Source of the DNA: a virus
Strand: one strand, 5' to 3'
DNA: 58,974 nucleotides
Virus record (IMG/VR): IMGVR_UViG_3300045996_002045
Location: 1 to 58,974 of that record
The notes under the pieces are model-generated. The model saw only the letters and a program-made list of their open reading frames with translations, was not told the origin of the DNA and searched no databases. A program made the position numbers and the translations under genes. Shown piece after piece: positions 6,632-13,856 of this stretch (positions are counted from its first letter, which is position 1; every line of letters begins with the position of its first letter).

Positions 6632-7105
6632 ATGCCGAACTACCACTTCACGCTCGAGCTGGACGGCGTGACCGTCGACGAGCTCGAGGTGCCCATCGCC
6701 AAGCTCACCGGCGAGTCGTATGACCCGGTGCTGGGGGAGTCCTACGGCCGCCCCTCGGTCACCATCGTCGTGCAGGCCGCCAACCCCTGGAAGGCGATCG
6801 ACGTCGCCTCCGACGCGCTGGACGCGCTCCCGGGGCACGCCGTCGACTTCGCGCTGTCCGTGCTGCCCACCGAAGAGCATGAGCGGCGCACCGCGACCGT
6901 GCACCTGGCCGTCGTCGTCTCCGTGCCGGAGGCCGCGGCGATGCTCGGTGTCGGGCAGCAGCGGGTGCGGCAGCTGCTGGACCGCGGCAAGCTCGCCGGC
7001 AAGCGGGTCGGTCGCGATTGGGTGGTGTCCCGCGCGGCGGTGGAAGAGCGGAAGGCTGCGCAGACGGCCGCGAAGGTGGCGGCGGAGCGGCGGCGGCAGC
7101 GGTGA
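6632..7105 (+). CDS. HTH (excisionase-type) DNA-binding protein
   Basis: 157 residues from ATG 6632 with ribosome site GAGGAGGAAG. The first 85 residues form an alpha/beta domain of unknown type. Residues about 100-145 carry a MerR/excisionase-like helix-turn-helix: VPEAAAMLGVGQQRVRQLLD, then GKLAGKRVGRDWVVSRAAVEE, ending in a basic tail. No recombinase is seen, so a regulatory rather than excision role is more likely. It is transcribed from a palindrome-containing promoter and may itself be part of the switch. Confidence 0.75.
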   Translation: MPNYHFTLELDGVTVDELEVPIAKLTGESYDPVLGESYGRPSVTIVVQAANPWKAIDVASDALDALPGHAVDFALSVLPTEEHERRTATVHLAVVVSVPEAAAMLGVGQQRVRQLLDRGKLAGKRVGRDWVVSRAAVEERKAAQTAAKVAAERRRQR

Positions 7106-7323
7106 GCTCCCGCTGTTGGGACTGCGGCGCGCCGATCGCCAAGGTGCGCACCTCGTCGGGGTCGCAGCTGGCGATTAACCTCGAGCCGAGCCCGGACGGG
7201 ACAGTCGTCATAGACGACTGCGGGGTGGCTCACGTCCTGTCGGCAGTTGGCGCAGAGGCAGTCGGCGGCCGGCGGCACGTGAAGCACGCCCTGACCTGCA
7301 CGAATCCGAAGCCGCAGCACTGA
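7102..7323 (+). CDS. Small Cys-rich protein
   Basis: 73 residues from a GTG overlapping the previous stop. The N-terminus SSRCWDCGAPI is a CxxCG knuckle, and HALTC near the end may complete a zinc site. Between them is a predicted beta segment (SQLAINLEPSPDGTVVI). Function unknown. Confidence 0.65.
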   Translation: MSSRCWDCGAPIAKVRTSSGSQLAINLEPSPDGTVVIDDCGVAHVLSAVGAEAVGGRRHVKHALTCTNPKPQH

Positions 7324-7327
7324 GGTG

Positions 7328-7364
7328 TTGCCATAAGTCTGGCAAGGGGGTAGCGTAAGCGCTA
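7328..7364 (+). promoter_or_regulatory. Promoter with palindrome overlapping the -10
   Basis: TTGCCA (7328-7333), 17 nt, TAGCGT (7351-7356), 7 nt, ATG at 7364: a good leaderless sigma70-type promoter. The palindrome TAGCGT-AA-GCGCTA (7351-7364) covers the -10 and reaches the start codon. The inverted repeat TGCCATAAGTCTGGCA (7329-7344) overlaps the -35 and is identical to the one at 2277-2292. Confidence 0.65.
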
Positions 7365-7573
7365 TGCCCAGCACGAAGAACGCAACGCCCCTCAGTGCGT
7401 CCGAAGTGTCCCGGATCACCGGCTACGACATCAGCACCATCTGTCGCTGGGCCCGCGCCGGGGACCTGAAGGGCACCAGCAAGCTGCCCGGACTCCGCGG
7501 CGCCTGGCTCATCCCAGAGTCCGCGATCCAGACCATCAGGCCGAAGGGTGGGGCATCCGCCCCCCAGGCCTGA
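7364..7573 (+). CDS. Small HTH DNA-binding protein
   Basis: 69 residues. Residues about 9-60 form a MerR/excisionase-like helix-turn-helix: LSASEVSRITGYDISTICRW followed by AGDLKGTSKLPGLRGAWLIP, the recognition helix and wing. The start is the ATG just after the palindrome. Because its own promoter carries two inverted repeats, autoregulation is plausible. It is a candidate binder of the recurrent TAGCGC-N2-GCGCTA site. Confidence 0.75.
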   Translation: MPSTKNATPLSASEVSRITGYDISTICRWARAGDLKGTSKLPGLRGAWLIPESAIQTIRPKGGASAPQA

Positions 7574-7771
7574 TCGAGACCCGCGCGCCGCAGGCGGCGT
7601 AAGCCCCGACGTCATCAGGCGCACAGCCGGGGCACTGCGGCACCACACGTCCGGCCCGGGGAGTTGGCGCACATGCGCTGAGAGTCGCCCCGCGCACCCG
7701 CGCAGGCGATGGCTGGGGAGCCTCCCCGGGCCGGATACCCCTCCACCCCGAACCTTGAGAGAGGCACACCC
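7574..7771 (+). other. 198-nt gap upstream of the recombination genes
   Basis: No credible reading frame. The stretch is GC-rich with short inverted repeats (for example GGGGAG/CTCCCC near 7717) and ends in the ribosome site GAGAGAGG for the gene at 7772. It could be a 5' leader or hold a small RNA; nothing specific is recognised. Confidence 0.4.
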
Positions 7772-7942
7772 ATGCCGCTCGACACCTTCACCGAGTACGA
7801 CCTGTGGACACCGCCCGCGGTGCCGCCCCTGGAGATCGACCTCGAATGCGAGGAGTGCGGTCGCAAGGGTGCGATCCGCCGCATCCGCACCACCGGGTTC
7901 CGCCACGAGTGCCCCGGCCCGTTCATCGAAGGTGCCGCGTGA
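7772..7942 (+). CDS. Small zinc-ribbon protein
   Basis: 56 residues, ATG 7772 with ribosome site GAGAGAGG. The segment LECEECGRKGAIRRIRTTGF with a later HECPGP gives a CxxC...C arrangement typical of a zinc ribbon. It overlaps the exonuclease gene by 4 nt, so the two are likely co-translated. Confidence 0.65.
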   Translation: MPLDTFTEYDLWTPPAVPPLEIDLECEECGRKGAIRRIRTTGFRHECPGPFIEGAA

Positions 7943-8784
7943 CCGACGACCGGAACCGCATCGTCGCCGGCATGGACGAGCTGGAGTACCACCGGCACCC
8001 CGCGCTGTCCGTGTCCGGCGCGAAGGGGCTGCTCCGGCCGTCGTGCCCGGCGCTGTTCCGCCATGCGCAGGACAACCCGCCGGAGTCGAAGCCGGCGTTC
8101 GACTACGGCACCGCCGCGCACAAGCTGCTGCTGGGCAGCGGGCCGAAGGTCGAGTGGTTCGACGCTCCCGACTGGCGGTCGAAGAAAGCGCAGGAGTGGG
8201 CCGCCGCGTGCCGGCTCGAGGGCATCGTCCCGCTGCTGAAGCACCAGTACGAGCAGATCGCCGACATGGTCGACGCGCTGCGGGCCCACGAGCTCGCCGC
8301 CGCGCTGTTCGAGGAGGGCACCGGCAACGCCGAGGTGTCCGCGTTCTGGCACGACCCCACGTTCGACGTGCACCGGCGCTGCCGCTTCGACTGGCTGCCG
8401 TTCACCGACGGCGGCCGGCTGATCATCCCGGACTACAAGACGTGCCAGTCAGCGTCGAAGCCGGCGATCGAGAAGACGATCGCCTCCTACCGCTACCACA
8501 TGCAGGCCGCCTGGTACGCCGACCTGGCCTTCGGCCTGGGCATCGCCGAGGAGGTCGTCTTCCTCTTCGTCTTCCAGGAGAAGCGGGCGCCGTACCTGGT
8601 GCACGTCGTCGAGGCCGATGCCGACGCCATGCGGATGGGCCGAGGGCTCAACGACCAGGCGCTGGAGACCTACGTCCAGTGCACCACCACGAACACCTGG
8701 CCCGGCTACGCGGACGACGTGACGCTGGTCAGCCTGCCCACCTGGGCGCACTACGAGTACCACGAGATCACGGAGGAAAACTGA
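7939..8784 (+). CDS. PD-(D/E)XK exonuclease (RecE/Cas4-like)
   Basis: 281 residues from a GTG overlapping the previous stop. It shows the pattern of the RecE C-terminal/phage exonuclease family: SVSGAKGLLRPSCPALFRHA at the N-terminus, FDYGTAAHKLLLG, and the nuclease core CRFDWLPF followed by LIIPDYKTC, giving D...D-Y-K as motifs II and III; YRYHMQAAWYADLA carries the usual Gln motif. It would resect double-stranded DNA 5' to 3' to feed the annealing protein encoded next. The pair forms a RecE/RecT-type recombination system. Confidence 0.8.
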   Translation: MTDDRNRIVAGMDELEYHRHPALSVSGAKGLLRPSCPALFRHAQDNPPESKPAFDYGTAAHKLLLGSGPKVEWFDAPDWRSKKAQEWAAACRLEGIVPLLKHQYEQIADMVDALRAHELAAALFEEGTGNAEVSAFWHDPTFDVHRRCRFDWLPFTDGGRLIIPDYKTCQSASKPAIEKTIASYRYHMQAAWYADLAFGLGIAEEVVFLFVFQEKRAPYLVHVVEADADAMRMGRGLNDQALETYVQCTTTNTWPGYADDVTLVSLPTWAHYEYHEITEEN

Positions 8785-8786
8785 TC

Positions 8787-9701
8787 ATGTCTGGACCCCT
8801 GGAGCGCGCCGGTCGGCGCGCCGTTCCGCAGCCGAAGAGCATCGGCCAGGTCACCGCCGTCGAGCAGGCGCGCGCCGTGGCCGAGGTCGCGGCCGCCGTG
8901 CAGGTCGCGCAGCAGTTCCCCCGGGACCTGGAGCGGGTGCGCCGCGAGATGGCCGAGGCCTGCGCCTCCCACGACCTCGCTCGGCAGGCCTTCTACGCCG
9001 TCCCCAACCGGGGGGAGGGCCCCTCGGTCCACCTCGCCCGGGAGCTCGCCACCATCTGGGGCAACTTCCAGTCCGGCACCCACGAGCTGCACCGCGACGA
9101 CGAGGCCGGCCAGTCGGAGGTGCAGTCGTTCGCCTGGGACGTGCAGACCAACAGCCGGTCGAGCCGGACGTTCATCTCGCCGCACCAGAAGATGCGCGGC
9201 CAGAACCGCGTCGACCTCGTCGACCTGAACGACGTCTACCTGAACAACCAGAACGTGGGCGCCCGGGCGCTGCGGGAGTGCATCTTCGCGGCGCTGCCGA
9301 AGTGGTATCTGAACGAGGCCGAGCGGCTCTGTAGGGAGACGCTGGAGCGCGGCACCGGGGAGCCGGTGGAGCAGCGCGCGGCGAAGGCTGTCGCGGCGTT
9401 CGCGCGGCTCAACGTGACCGAGGCGCAGCTGACCGCCCGCGTCGGCCGGCCGGTCGCGCAGTGGACGCCGGAGGATCTCGCCAGCCTGGAGGTCGTCTTC
9501 ACCTCGCTGCAGCGCGGGGAGACCACCGTCGACGAGCAGTTCGACGTGCCCAAGCCGGCGGCGTCGGTCAGCGCGAAGGACATCGTCCGCACCGCCACCG
9601 ACGGCGCCTCCGCCGTCGACTCGGCGCGCGCCGACCTCGAGAAGGCGATCGTCGACGACGCGACCTCGGCCGGGAAGACGCTGGGGCGGGGTGAGCGGTG
9701 A
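8787..9701 (+). CDS. RecT-like single-strand annealing protein
   Basis: 304 residues from ATG 8787 with ribosome site GGAGG. The core has VPNRGEGPSVHLARELATIW, FAWDVQTNSRSSRTF and NVGARALRECIFAALPKWY, a pattern I associate with RecT-like annealing proteins of actinobacteriophages. The C-terminal 80 residues are low complexity and charged. It follows the exonuclease gene directly, the standard order for phage recombination pairs, and should anneal single strands during replication and repair. Assignment rests on pattern and context; an ERF-type protein is the main alternative. Confidence 0.7.
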   Translation: MSGPLERAGRRAVPQPKSIGQVTAVEQARAVAEVAAAVQVAQQFPRDLERVRREMAEACASHDLARQAFYAVPNRGEGPSVHLARELATIWGNFQSGTHELHRDDEAGQSEVQSFAWDVQTNSRSSRTFISPHQKMRGQNRVDLVDLNDVYLNNQNVGARALRECIFAALPKWYLNEAERLCRETLERGTGEPVEQRAAKAVAAFARLNVTEAQLTARVGRPVAQWTPEDLASLEVVFTSLQRGETTVDEQFDVPKPAASVSAKDIVRTATDGASAVDSARADLEKAIVDDATSAGKTLGRGER

Positions 9702-9820
9702 TGGTGCTGAACCGTCGTGACGAGCTGGACATCCGGGTTCGGTCGTTCTTCGCCGGCGGCGTGACCGGCTTCGTCGCCGGCGTACTGCTGATCATGCTCA
9801 CCATGAGCGACGTCTTCTGA
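9701..9820 (+). CDS. 39-residue membrane protein
   Basis: The ATG at 9701 overlaps the previous stop. A charged start (NRRDELDIRVR) is followed by one hydrophobic span (GFVAGVLLIMLTM). This fits the tiny membrane proteins scattered through the genome. Function unknown. Confidence 0.55.
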   Translation: MVLNRRDELDIRVRSFFAGGVTGFVAGVLLIMLTMSDVF

Positions 9821-9829
9821 GGGGGAGCC

Positions 9830-10039
9830 ATGACTACCGAAGCAAGCCGCCTGGCCAAGGGCTACGCGCTGGACTGCATCACGCGGGCGGAGACCGACGC
9901 ACAGGGGTCGCCGCCGGACCCGGACCGCGAGCTCCGCAAGGCGCAGGTGTACGCCACCCTGGCTGTCGCTGAGGCGCTCGAGGACCTGCCCGACGCCGTC
10001 GGTGCCGTCCGGAGCGCGCTGCTGGTGGACAAGTCGTGA
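9830..10039 (+). CDS. Small helical hypothetical protein
   Basis: 69 residues, ATG preceded by GGGGGAG. Ala-rich and helical throughout (RELRKAQVYATLAVAEALED). No motif recognised. It overlaps the next gene by 4 nt. Confidence 0.65.
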   Translation: MTTEASRLAKGYALDCITRAETDAQGSPPDPDRELRKAQVYATLAVAEALEDLPDAVGAVRSALLVDKS

Positions 10040-10338
10040 GGGAGACCCTGGCCGGCGCGCTGCGGGGTGCGGCCAACCGGCTGTCCCCGCCGCCGCCGCC
10101 GCCCCGCCCCAAGGCGGCGATCACCGTCACCCGCAGCCGGCGGAAGGTGATCGACGGCATCGAGATGACCTTCGAGACACTGGACCACGACGAGCTCGCG
10201 CCGCCGCTGCGGAACTCGACCATGGGCGTGAACGACGAGCTCGACCTGTCCCATGACGTCAACGGCTGGACGCAGGAGGGGCTGACGTGCGTGGTGAGCC
10301 ACACCTTCCACGTGACGTGGGAGCAGGTGACCTCGTGA
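10036..10338 (+). CDS. Hypothetical protein with proline run
   Basis: 100 residues, GTG overlapping the previous stop. A basic N-terminus leads to a run of six prolines near residue 18, then a predicted beta-rich region (AAITVTRSRRKVIDGIEMTF). No family recognised. Coupled to the gene on each side. Confidence 0.65.
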   Translation: MRETLAGALRGAANRLSPPPPPPRPKAAITVTRSRRKVIDGIEMTFETLDHDELAPPLRNSTMGVNDELDLSHDVNGWTQEGLTCVVSHTFHVTWEQVTS

Positions 10339-10616
10339 CGGGCGCCAAGGTCGTCGTGGTGCCCGAGGACGAGGACGTGGGCGCCGCCGCGCTGGACGTC
10401 ACGAACGTCGTCCGGCAGCTCTGGAACACCCACCAGTGGTGCCTCGACAACGGCTACGGCGTGCCAGAGGACGTCGAGCCCGTCTTCGAGCAGTTCCGCG
10501 CCTTCGCGGGGCTGCCCACGCAGGCCGACTACGAGGAGGACAAGGCACGTCGACACCGCGAGCACGAAGCGTGGCTCGAGGAGATGCACCGCACCGACTG
10601 GGGAAGGCTCGGCTGA
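10335..10616 (+). CDS. Hypothetical acidic protein
   Basis: 93 residues from a GTG overlapping the previous stop. Acidic N-terminus (VVVPEDEDVG), helical middle with several Trp, and a charged C-terminal helix. Nothing diagnostic is seen. Confidence 0.65.
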   Translation: MTGAKVVVVPEDEDVGAAALDVTNVVRQLWNTHQWCLDNGYGVPEDVEPVFEQFRAFAGLPTQADYEEDKARRHREHEAWLEEMHRTDWGRLG

Positions 10617-10882
10617 TGCCCGACGGAAAGCCAACGCCCGCCGAGGTCTATGCGATGGCGCGGGAGGCCGCACTGCTGGCCAGCGTCATGCGCAAGATCG
10701 TCACCGGCGCGCACCAGGTGACGCACCTGACCAACTACGAGGAGACGGTGCACTTCGTTTCGTTCACCGCGGAGCCGGTGCAGGTGTCGCAGGAGGAGTG
10801 GGACGCGCTGAACGCGCTCCCGGGGATGAACTATCCGAGCGACCCGCAGCCGGACCCGACGCTCGACGGGGGGGAGGGGTAG
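10616..10882 (+). CDS. Hypothetical protein
   Basis: 88 residues; ATG overlaps the previous stop. A helical first half (EVYAMAREAALLASVMRKIV) is followed by a beta-like region with FVSFTAEPVQVS. It precedes a nuclease gene and overlaps its start. Function unknown. Confidence 0.65.
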   Translation: MPDGKPTPAEVYAMAREAALLASVMRKIVTGAHQVTHLTNYEETVHFVSFTAEPVQVSQEEWDALNALPGMNYPSDPQPDPTLDGGEG

Positions 10883-11241
10883 TGGCCACCCATCGGGTGT
10901 CGCGGGGTCGCGCGACGCAGGAGATCCTGGCCAACCGGCTGCGGTTCCGGGGGCTGGTGCACGCCCAGTCGCGGGCGGCGTCGCTGCCCGGGGAGGACAT
11001 CACCGGCACGCCGGGGCTGTACATCGAGGTGAAGGCCACGGAGAACCCCGGGCCGATGAAGTGGACCCGGGAGAACGCCGCCAAGGCGGGGGCCGCGCTG
11101 CCGTTCGTGGTGTGGCGCGGCCGCGGGCAGGGGCCGGCGAACGTCGATGACTGGGTGGCGATGCTGCGCTGGGCCGACCTCGAGCAGCTGCTCAGTGAGG
11201 CGGGGTACTTCCCGGCCACACCGGAGGTCGACGCCGGGTAG
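10882..11241 (+). CDS. Small PD-(D/E)XK nuclease, resolvase-like
   Basis: 119 residues from a GTG overlapping the previous TAG. The N-terminal RGRATQEILANRLRFRG helix, then LPGEDITGTPGLYIEVKATE, gives the D...(E)xK core of the PD-(D/E)XK fold, similar to small Holliday-junction resolvase or VRR-type nucleases; a conserved-looking PFVVWRGRGQG strand follows. It ends the recombination operon begun at 7364, which supports a role in resolving recombination or replication intermediates. The exact subtype is uncertain. Confidence 0.65.
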   Translation: MATHRVSRGRATQEILANRLRFRGLVHAQSRAASLPGEDITGTPGLYIEVKATENPGPMKWTRENAAKAGAALPFVVWRGRGQGPANVDDWVAMLRWADLEQLLSEAGYFPATPEVDAG

Positions 11242-11305
11242 TGCATGATCGGGTGCGAGGGGCCGGCAGAAGGGAAGCTGTCGGCCCCTCACCCATGCCC
11301 GGGGG

Positions 11306-11334
11306 TTGCGCGTGCGCTAGTGCTGTGCCATAGT
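11306..11334 (+). promoter_or_regulatory. Palindromic promoter
   Basis: TTGCGC-GT-GCGCTA at 11306-11319; TTGCGC as -35, 17 nt, CATAGT (11329-11334) as -10. A leader follows before the GTG at 11373, unlike the leaderless copies. Confidence 0.65.
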
Positions 11335-11372
11335 CATTGGCACCCGAGTAGCACCACCCGAAAGGACACACC

Positions 11373-11555
11373 GTGGAGTTCGTCGCCTTCCTCGTTCAGG
11401 TCTTCCACTCCGTCTGGGCCGACCTCGTCGGCTTCGTCGGCGAGCGGCCCCTCGTCGCCAGCTCCGCCGCCGCCGGCTTCCTGCTGGTCGTCGGCCTCGG
11501 CGAGCTCCGCGCCTACCGCCGCGGTGAGCACCCCTACGCCGGGTCCGTCCGATGA
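11373..11555 (+). CDS. Small membrane protein
   Basis: 60 residues from GTG 11373, ribosome site AAAGGA. One or two hydrophobic segments (VEFVAFLVQVF and ASSAAAGFLLVVGL) and a basic end with YRRGEHPY. First gene of the operon running to 15610. Function unknown. Confidence 0.65.
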   Translation: MEFVAFLVQVFHSVWADLVGFVGERPLVASSAAAGFLLVVGLGELRAYRRGEHPYAGSVR

Positions 11556-11668
11556 GCTACGCGCTCGCCGTCGGCGGCGTCGCGGTCGCCTACGTCGCCG
11601 GCAGCCTCGGCCTGTTCGCCGTCCTCATTCGCCTGCTGTCCCGGCAGGTCCACCCCGAGGAGAGCTGA
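11552..11668 (+). CDS. 38-residue membrane protein
   Basis: ATG overlaps the previous stop and the stop overlaps the next ATG. A single long hydrophobic span (LAVGGVAVAYVAGSLGLFAV) with a short polar C-terminus. Function unknown. Confidence 0.55.
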   Translation: MSYALAVGGVAVAYVAGSLGLFAVLIRLLSRQVHPEES

Positions 11669-11781
11669 TGCACCGCCACAACCTCGTGATGTGCACCACC
11701 ACGAAGCTGACCCGAATCCTCTTCGTGCACCTCCTGCTCGCGCGCAACGTCGACGAGCTCCGCAAGCGGGGGCAGGCCTGA
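11668..11781 (+). CDS. 37-residue basic protein
   Basis: ATG overlaps the previous stop. Basic N-terminus (MHRHN), a hydrophobic stretch (LTRILFVHLLLA) and a charged end (DELRKRGQA). Kept because of coupled start and stop and codon use; no function. Confidence 0.5.
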   Translation: MHRHNLVMCTTTKLTRILFVHLLLARNVDELRKRGQA

Positions 11782-12182
11782 TGCCCGTCACCGTCGAGGA
11801 CGACCGGCCGCTGTGCCAGTGGGGGCAGTGCACGCACAGCCCCAACGCGCACGGCCGCGACCACTGCCACGCCTGCGACTGCGAGAAGCCCCCGCCCCCT
11901 CCCCCCACGCCGGCCCCCGGCGCCGGGCACGAGGACAGCTTCGACGAGCCGTTCGACGTCCTCGACATGGAGCTGTGCACCGCGTGCTCGGCCTACGTCC
12001 AGGACCGTGAGAAGCACGTCACGAAGCACGAGGAACAGCTCAACACCATGTCCAACCTGATGGCCGCCATCCGCGGCGTCGACCACCGCGTGGACACCCT
12101 CGTCGAGCGCCTCGAGCGCTTGCAGTCGCAGATCGGCGCGCTCGACCGAGCCGTCTCCCCCAAGCCCGAGAAGGACTTCTGA
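11781..12182 (+). CDS. Zinc-binding plus coiled-coil protein
   Basis: 133 residues. Cys/His cluster near the N-terminus (CQWGQCTHSPNAHGRDHCHA, then CDC), a proline run, a second CTAC pair, and a C-terminal helix with heptads (VDTLVERLERLQSQIGAL). The build suggests a dimer or trimer with zinc-stabilised head; no family identified. Confidence 0.65.
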   Translation: MPVTVEDDRPLCQWGQCTHSPNAHGRDHCHACDCEKPPPPPPTPAPGAGHEDSFDEPFDVLDMELCTACSAYVQDREKHVTKHEEQLNTMSNLMAAIRGVDHRVDTLVERLERLQSQIGALDRAVSPKPEKDF

Positions 12183-12184
12183 CC

Positions 12185-12433
12185 ATGGCTGAGAACGTGC
12201 AACTGACCTTGTCGATCACCGTCGCCGAAGAGGGGCAGATCGCTACCGCGACGCGCATCCTCACCGACGCGCTGGTGCTCGTCGTGACGCAGGTCGATGA
12301 CCTGGTCGGCGCCAGCGTCTCCCTCTACCGCGACGACCTCCTCGAGCAGGAAGCCGAGGGGTCGCGTCTCGACGACGAGATCGCTCGCCGCGCCGTCGAC
12401 AAGGGTCGGCCGGACGCCGGGGACTCCCTGTGA
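12185..12433 (+). CDS. Hypothetical acidic protein
   Basis: 82 residues from ATG 12185. Begins with a beta-like segment (NVQLTLSITVAEEG), then helix and an acidic C-terminus. It overlaps the next gene by 4 nt. No family recognised. Confidence 0.6.
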   Translation: MAENVQLTLSITVAEEGQIATATRILTDALVLVVTQVDDLVGASVSLYRDDLLEQEAEGSRLDDEIARRAVDKGRPDAGDSL

Positions 12434-13050
12434 GCGCCTACCGCGAAGACTCCGGGCCCTATCCGGTCGGCAGCTTCTTCCTCACCCGCATCAGTGGCCG
12501 CACCGGCTGGTGGGTCGGCATCATGCAGGCGATTGCCGGCATCCCGTCCCGCTGGACCCACGCCGGCATCATCGGCAGCGGCGGCCGCACGTACGAGGCG
12601 GGTCCCGGCGGCGTCTACATCGGCTCCCTGGCCGACCTGAAGGGCAAGCCGCACGTCGTTTCCGACGCCGTCGTCCGCCGGCAGCTGGCCGATGCGGACA
12701 TCCTCGACCGGATCGCCGCGCAGCACTTCGAGCGGGTCACCCGCTGTGACGCCGCCGACGAGGCGCACAACCACCTCGGCATCGGGTACAGCTTCCTCGA
12801 CTACCTGGCGTTGGCGCTGCTGCATCTCGAGGTGCTGCTCACCGGCCGGCCGTCCGGGCAGACGAAGTGGTGGATCACCCGCCGCATCCGGCAGCGCGTG
12901 CAGGACTCCGGGCACATGATTTGCAGCGCCTTCGTCGACCACTGGGCGTCGCACCTCGGGTTCGAGTTCTTCGACGACGACCGGCTCCCGGGCGACGTCA
13001 CCCCATCCGACCTGGACGCCTGGCTCGACGACCACGGGCGCGCGGCATGA
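12430..13050 (+). CDS. Permuted NlpC/P60-like (YiiX/YaeF-type) protein
   Basis: 206 residues from GTG 12430. The order of catalytic-type residues is that of the circularly permuted papain-like family: His44 in RWTHAGII comes first, Cys165 in MICSAFVDHW comes near the C-terminus. Family members act as amidases or lipid-linked hydrolases; some bind or cleave acyl or peptide bonds. There is no signal peptide, but a hydrophobic middle (FLDYLALALLHLEVLL) could touch membrane. It lies among small membrane proteins, so an envelope role is possible. Substrate unknown. Confidence 0.65.
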   Translation: MSAYREDSGPYPVGSFFLTRISGRTGWWVGIMQAIAGIPSRWTHAGIIGSGGRTYEAGPGGVYIGSLADLKGKPHVVSDAVVRRQLADADILDRIAAQHFERVTRCDAADEAHNHLGIGYSFLDYLALALLHLEVLLTGRPSGQTKWWITRRIRQRVQDSGHMICSAFVDHWASHLGFEFFDDDRLPGDVTPSDLDAWLDDHGRAA

Positions 13051-13349
13051 GCTGGGAGATCGGCTACCGCTGCGACGGGCACCTCAACGGGCGCAAGTGC
13101 CGCACCGGCGCGACGCGGTTCGTCGACCTCACCGAGGCCGGCATGCGGGAGGTCAGCGCGCAGAGTCTCCGCGACGGCTTCCGGCCGCTGTCCACCGTGC
13201 TGTCCCCGGAGACGCACCTGCAGGTGCCCGGCGAGCTGCTCTGCAAGCGCACCGACCACGACGAAGAGCAACCCGGCTACGGGCCCGAGGATTGGGTGCG
13301 CATCGCCCCCGCGCAGCTGAAGCCGGGCGATGTCTGGCCGGAACCCTGA
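13047..13349 (+). CDS. Hypothetical protein
   Basis: 100 residues, ATG overlapping the previous stop. Two early Cys (YRCDGHLNGRKC) may bind metal; the rest is mixed alpha/beta with PGELLCKRTDHDEE. Function unknown. Confidence 0.65.
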   Translation: MSWEIGYRCDGHLNGRKCRTGATRFVDLTEAGMREVSAQSLRDGFRPLSTVLSPETHLQVPGELLCKRTDHDEEQPGYGPEDWVRIAPAQLKPGDVWPEP

Positions 13350-13501
13350 TGTTCACCTGCCCCATATGCGGGGAGGACGGGCTGCTCCACGGCGACGACT
13401 GCATCGTCCCGCTGGCCACGTTCCTCGTCGACCCGACCGTGCTGATCCCCGAGGTCATCTCCGGGGTGTGGGACGAACTGACCGCATCGGATGAGGAATG
13501 A
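13349..13501 (+). CDS. 50-residue zinc-knuckle protein
   Basis: ATG overlaps the previous stop. Starts FTCPICGEDGLLHGDDC, a CxxC...C knuckle, then a hydrophobic and acidic tail. Another of the tiny zinc-binding proteins of the early region. Confidence 0.6.
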   Translation: MFTCPICGEDGLLHGDDCIVPLATFLVDPTVLIPEVISGVWDELTASDEE

Positions 13502-13554
13502 CCCCCGACGACCTGCAAGAGCTCGAGGACCGACAGGAAGGCATGAGGCAATGA
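13498..13554 (+). CDS. 18-residue coupled mini-ORF
   Basis: The ATG overlaps the previous stop and its TGA overlaps the next ATG. The peptide MTPDDLQELEDRQEGMRQ is too short to judge; it may only couple translation of the flanking genes, with GAAGGCATGAGGCA supplying the ribosome site for 13551. Confidence 0.3.
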   Translation: MTPDDLQELEDRQEGMRQ

Positions 13555-13856
13555 GCAACGACGTGATCCCCATGAGGCGGGGAGAGGCCTACATCACCCG
13601 CGAGACGTACGAGCAGCACGGCGCCGGGTACCTGCAGGATCTCTACCCGGACAGCTCGATCTTCGTCGACGGGGTGCCGCTCGACGTGCTCGAGGACGGG
13701 CTGCGCTGCGCCTGGTGCGACGGGGAGTACATCGAGTCCGACGGCCCCGAGTGGGAGGACTACGGCGGCTACGCCCACATGCAGGACTGCGGGGTGCTCG
13801 TCTTCGCCGACGCGCTGGTGGCCGCCGTCGAAGGCGACCTGGGGGTGGAGCTCTGA
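13551..13856 (+). CDS. Hypothetical acidic protein
   Basis: 101 residues. Acidic, with CAWCDGEYIESDGPEW in the middle, a CxxC that could bind zinc with later HMQDC. Coupled to the next gene. No family recognised. Confidence 0.65.
   Translation: MSNDVIPMRRGEAYITRETYEQHGAGYLQDLYPDSSIFVDGVPLDVLEDGLRCAWCDGEYIESDGPEWEDYGGYAHMQDCGVLVFADALVAAVEGDLGVEL

Noticed and set aside
6632-7573. Excisionase of an integration system
   Set aside because: Two HTH proteins look excisionase-like, but no tyrosine or serine integrase and no attachment site were found, so a regulatory role is more likely.
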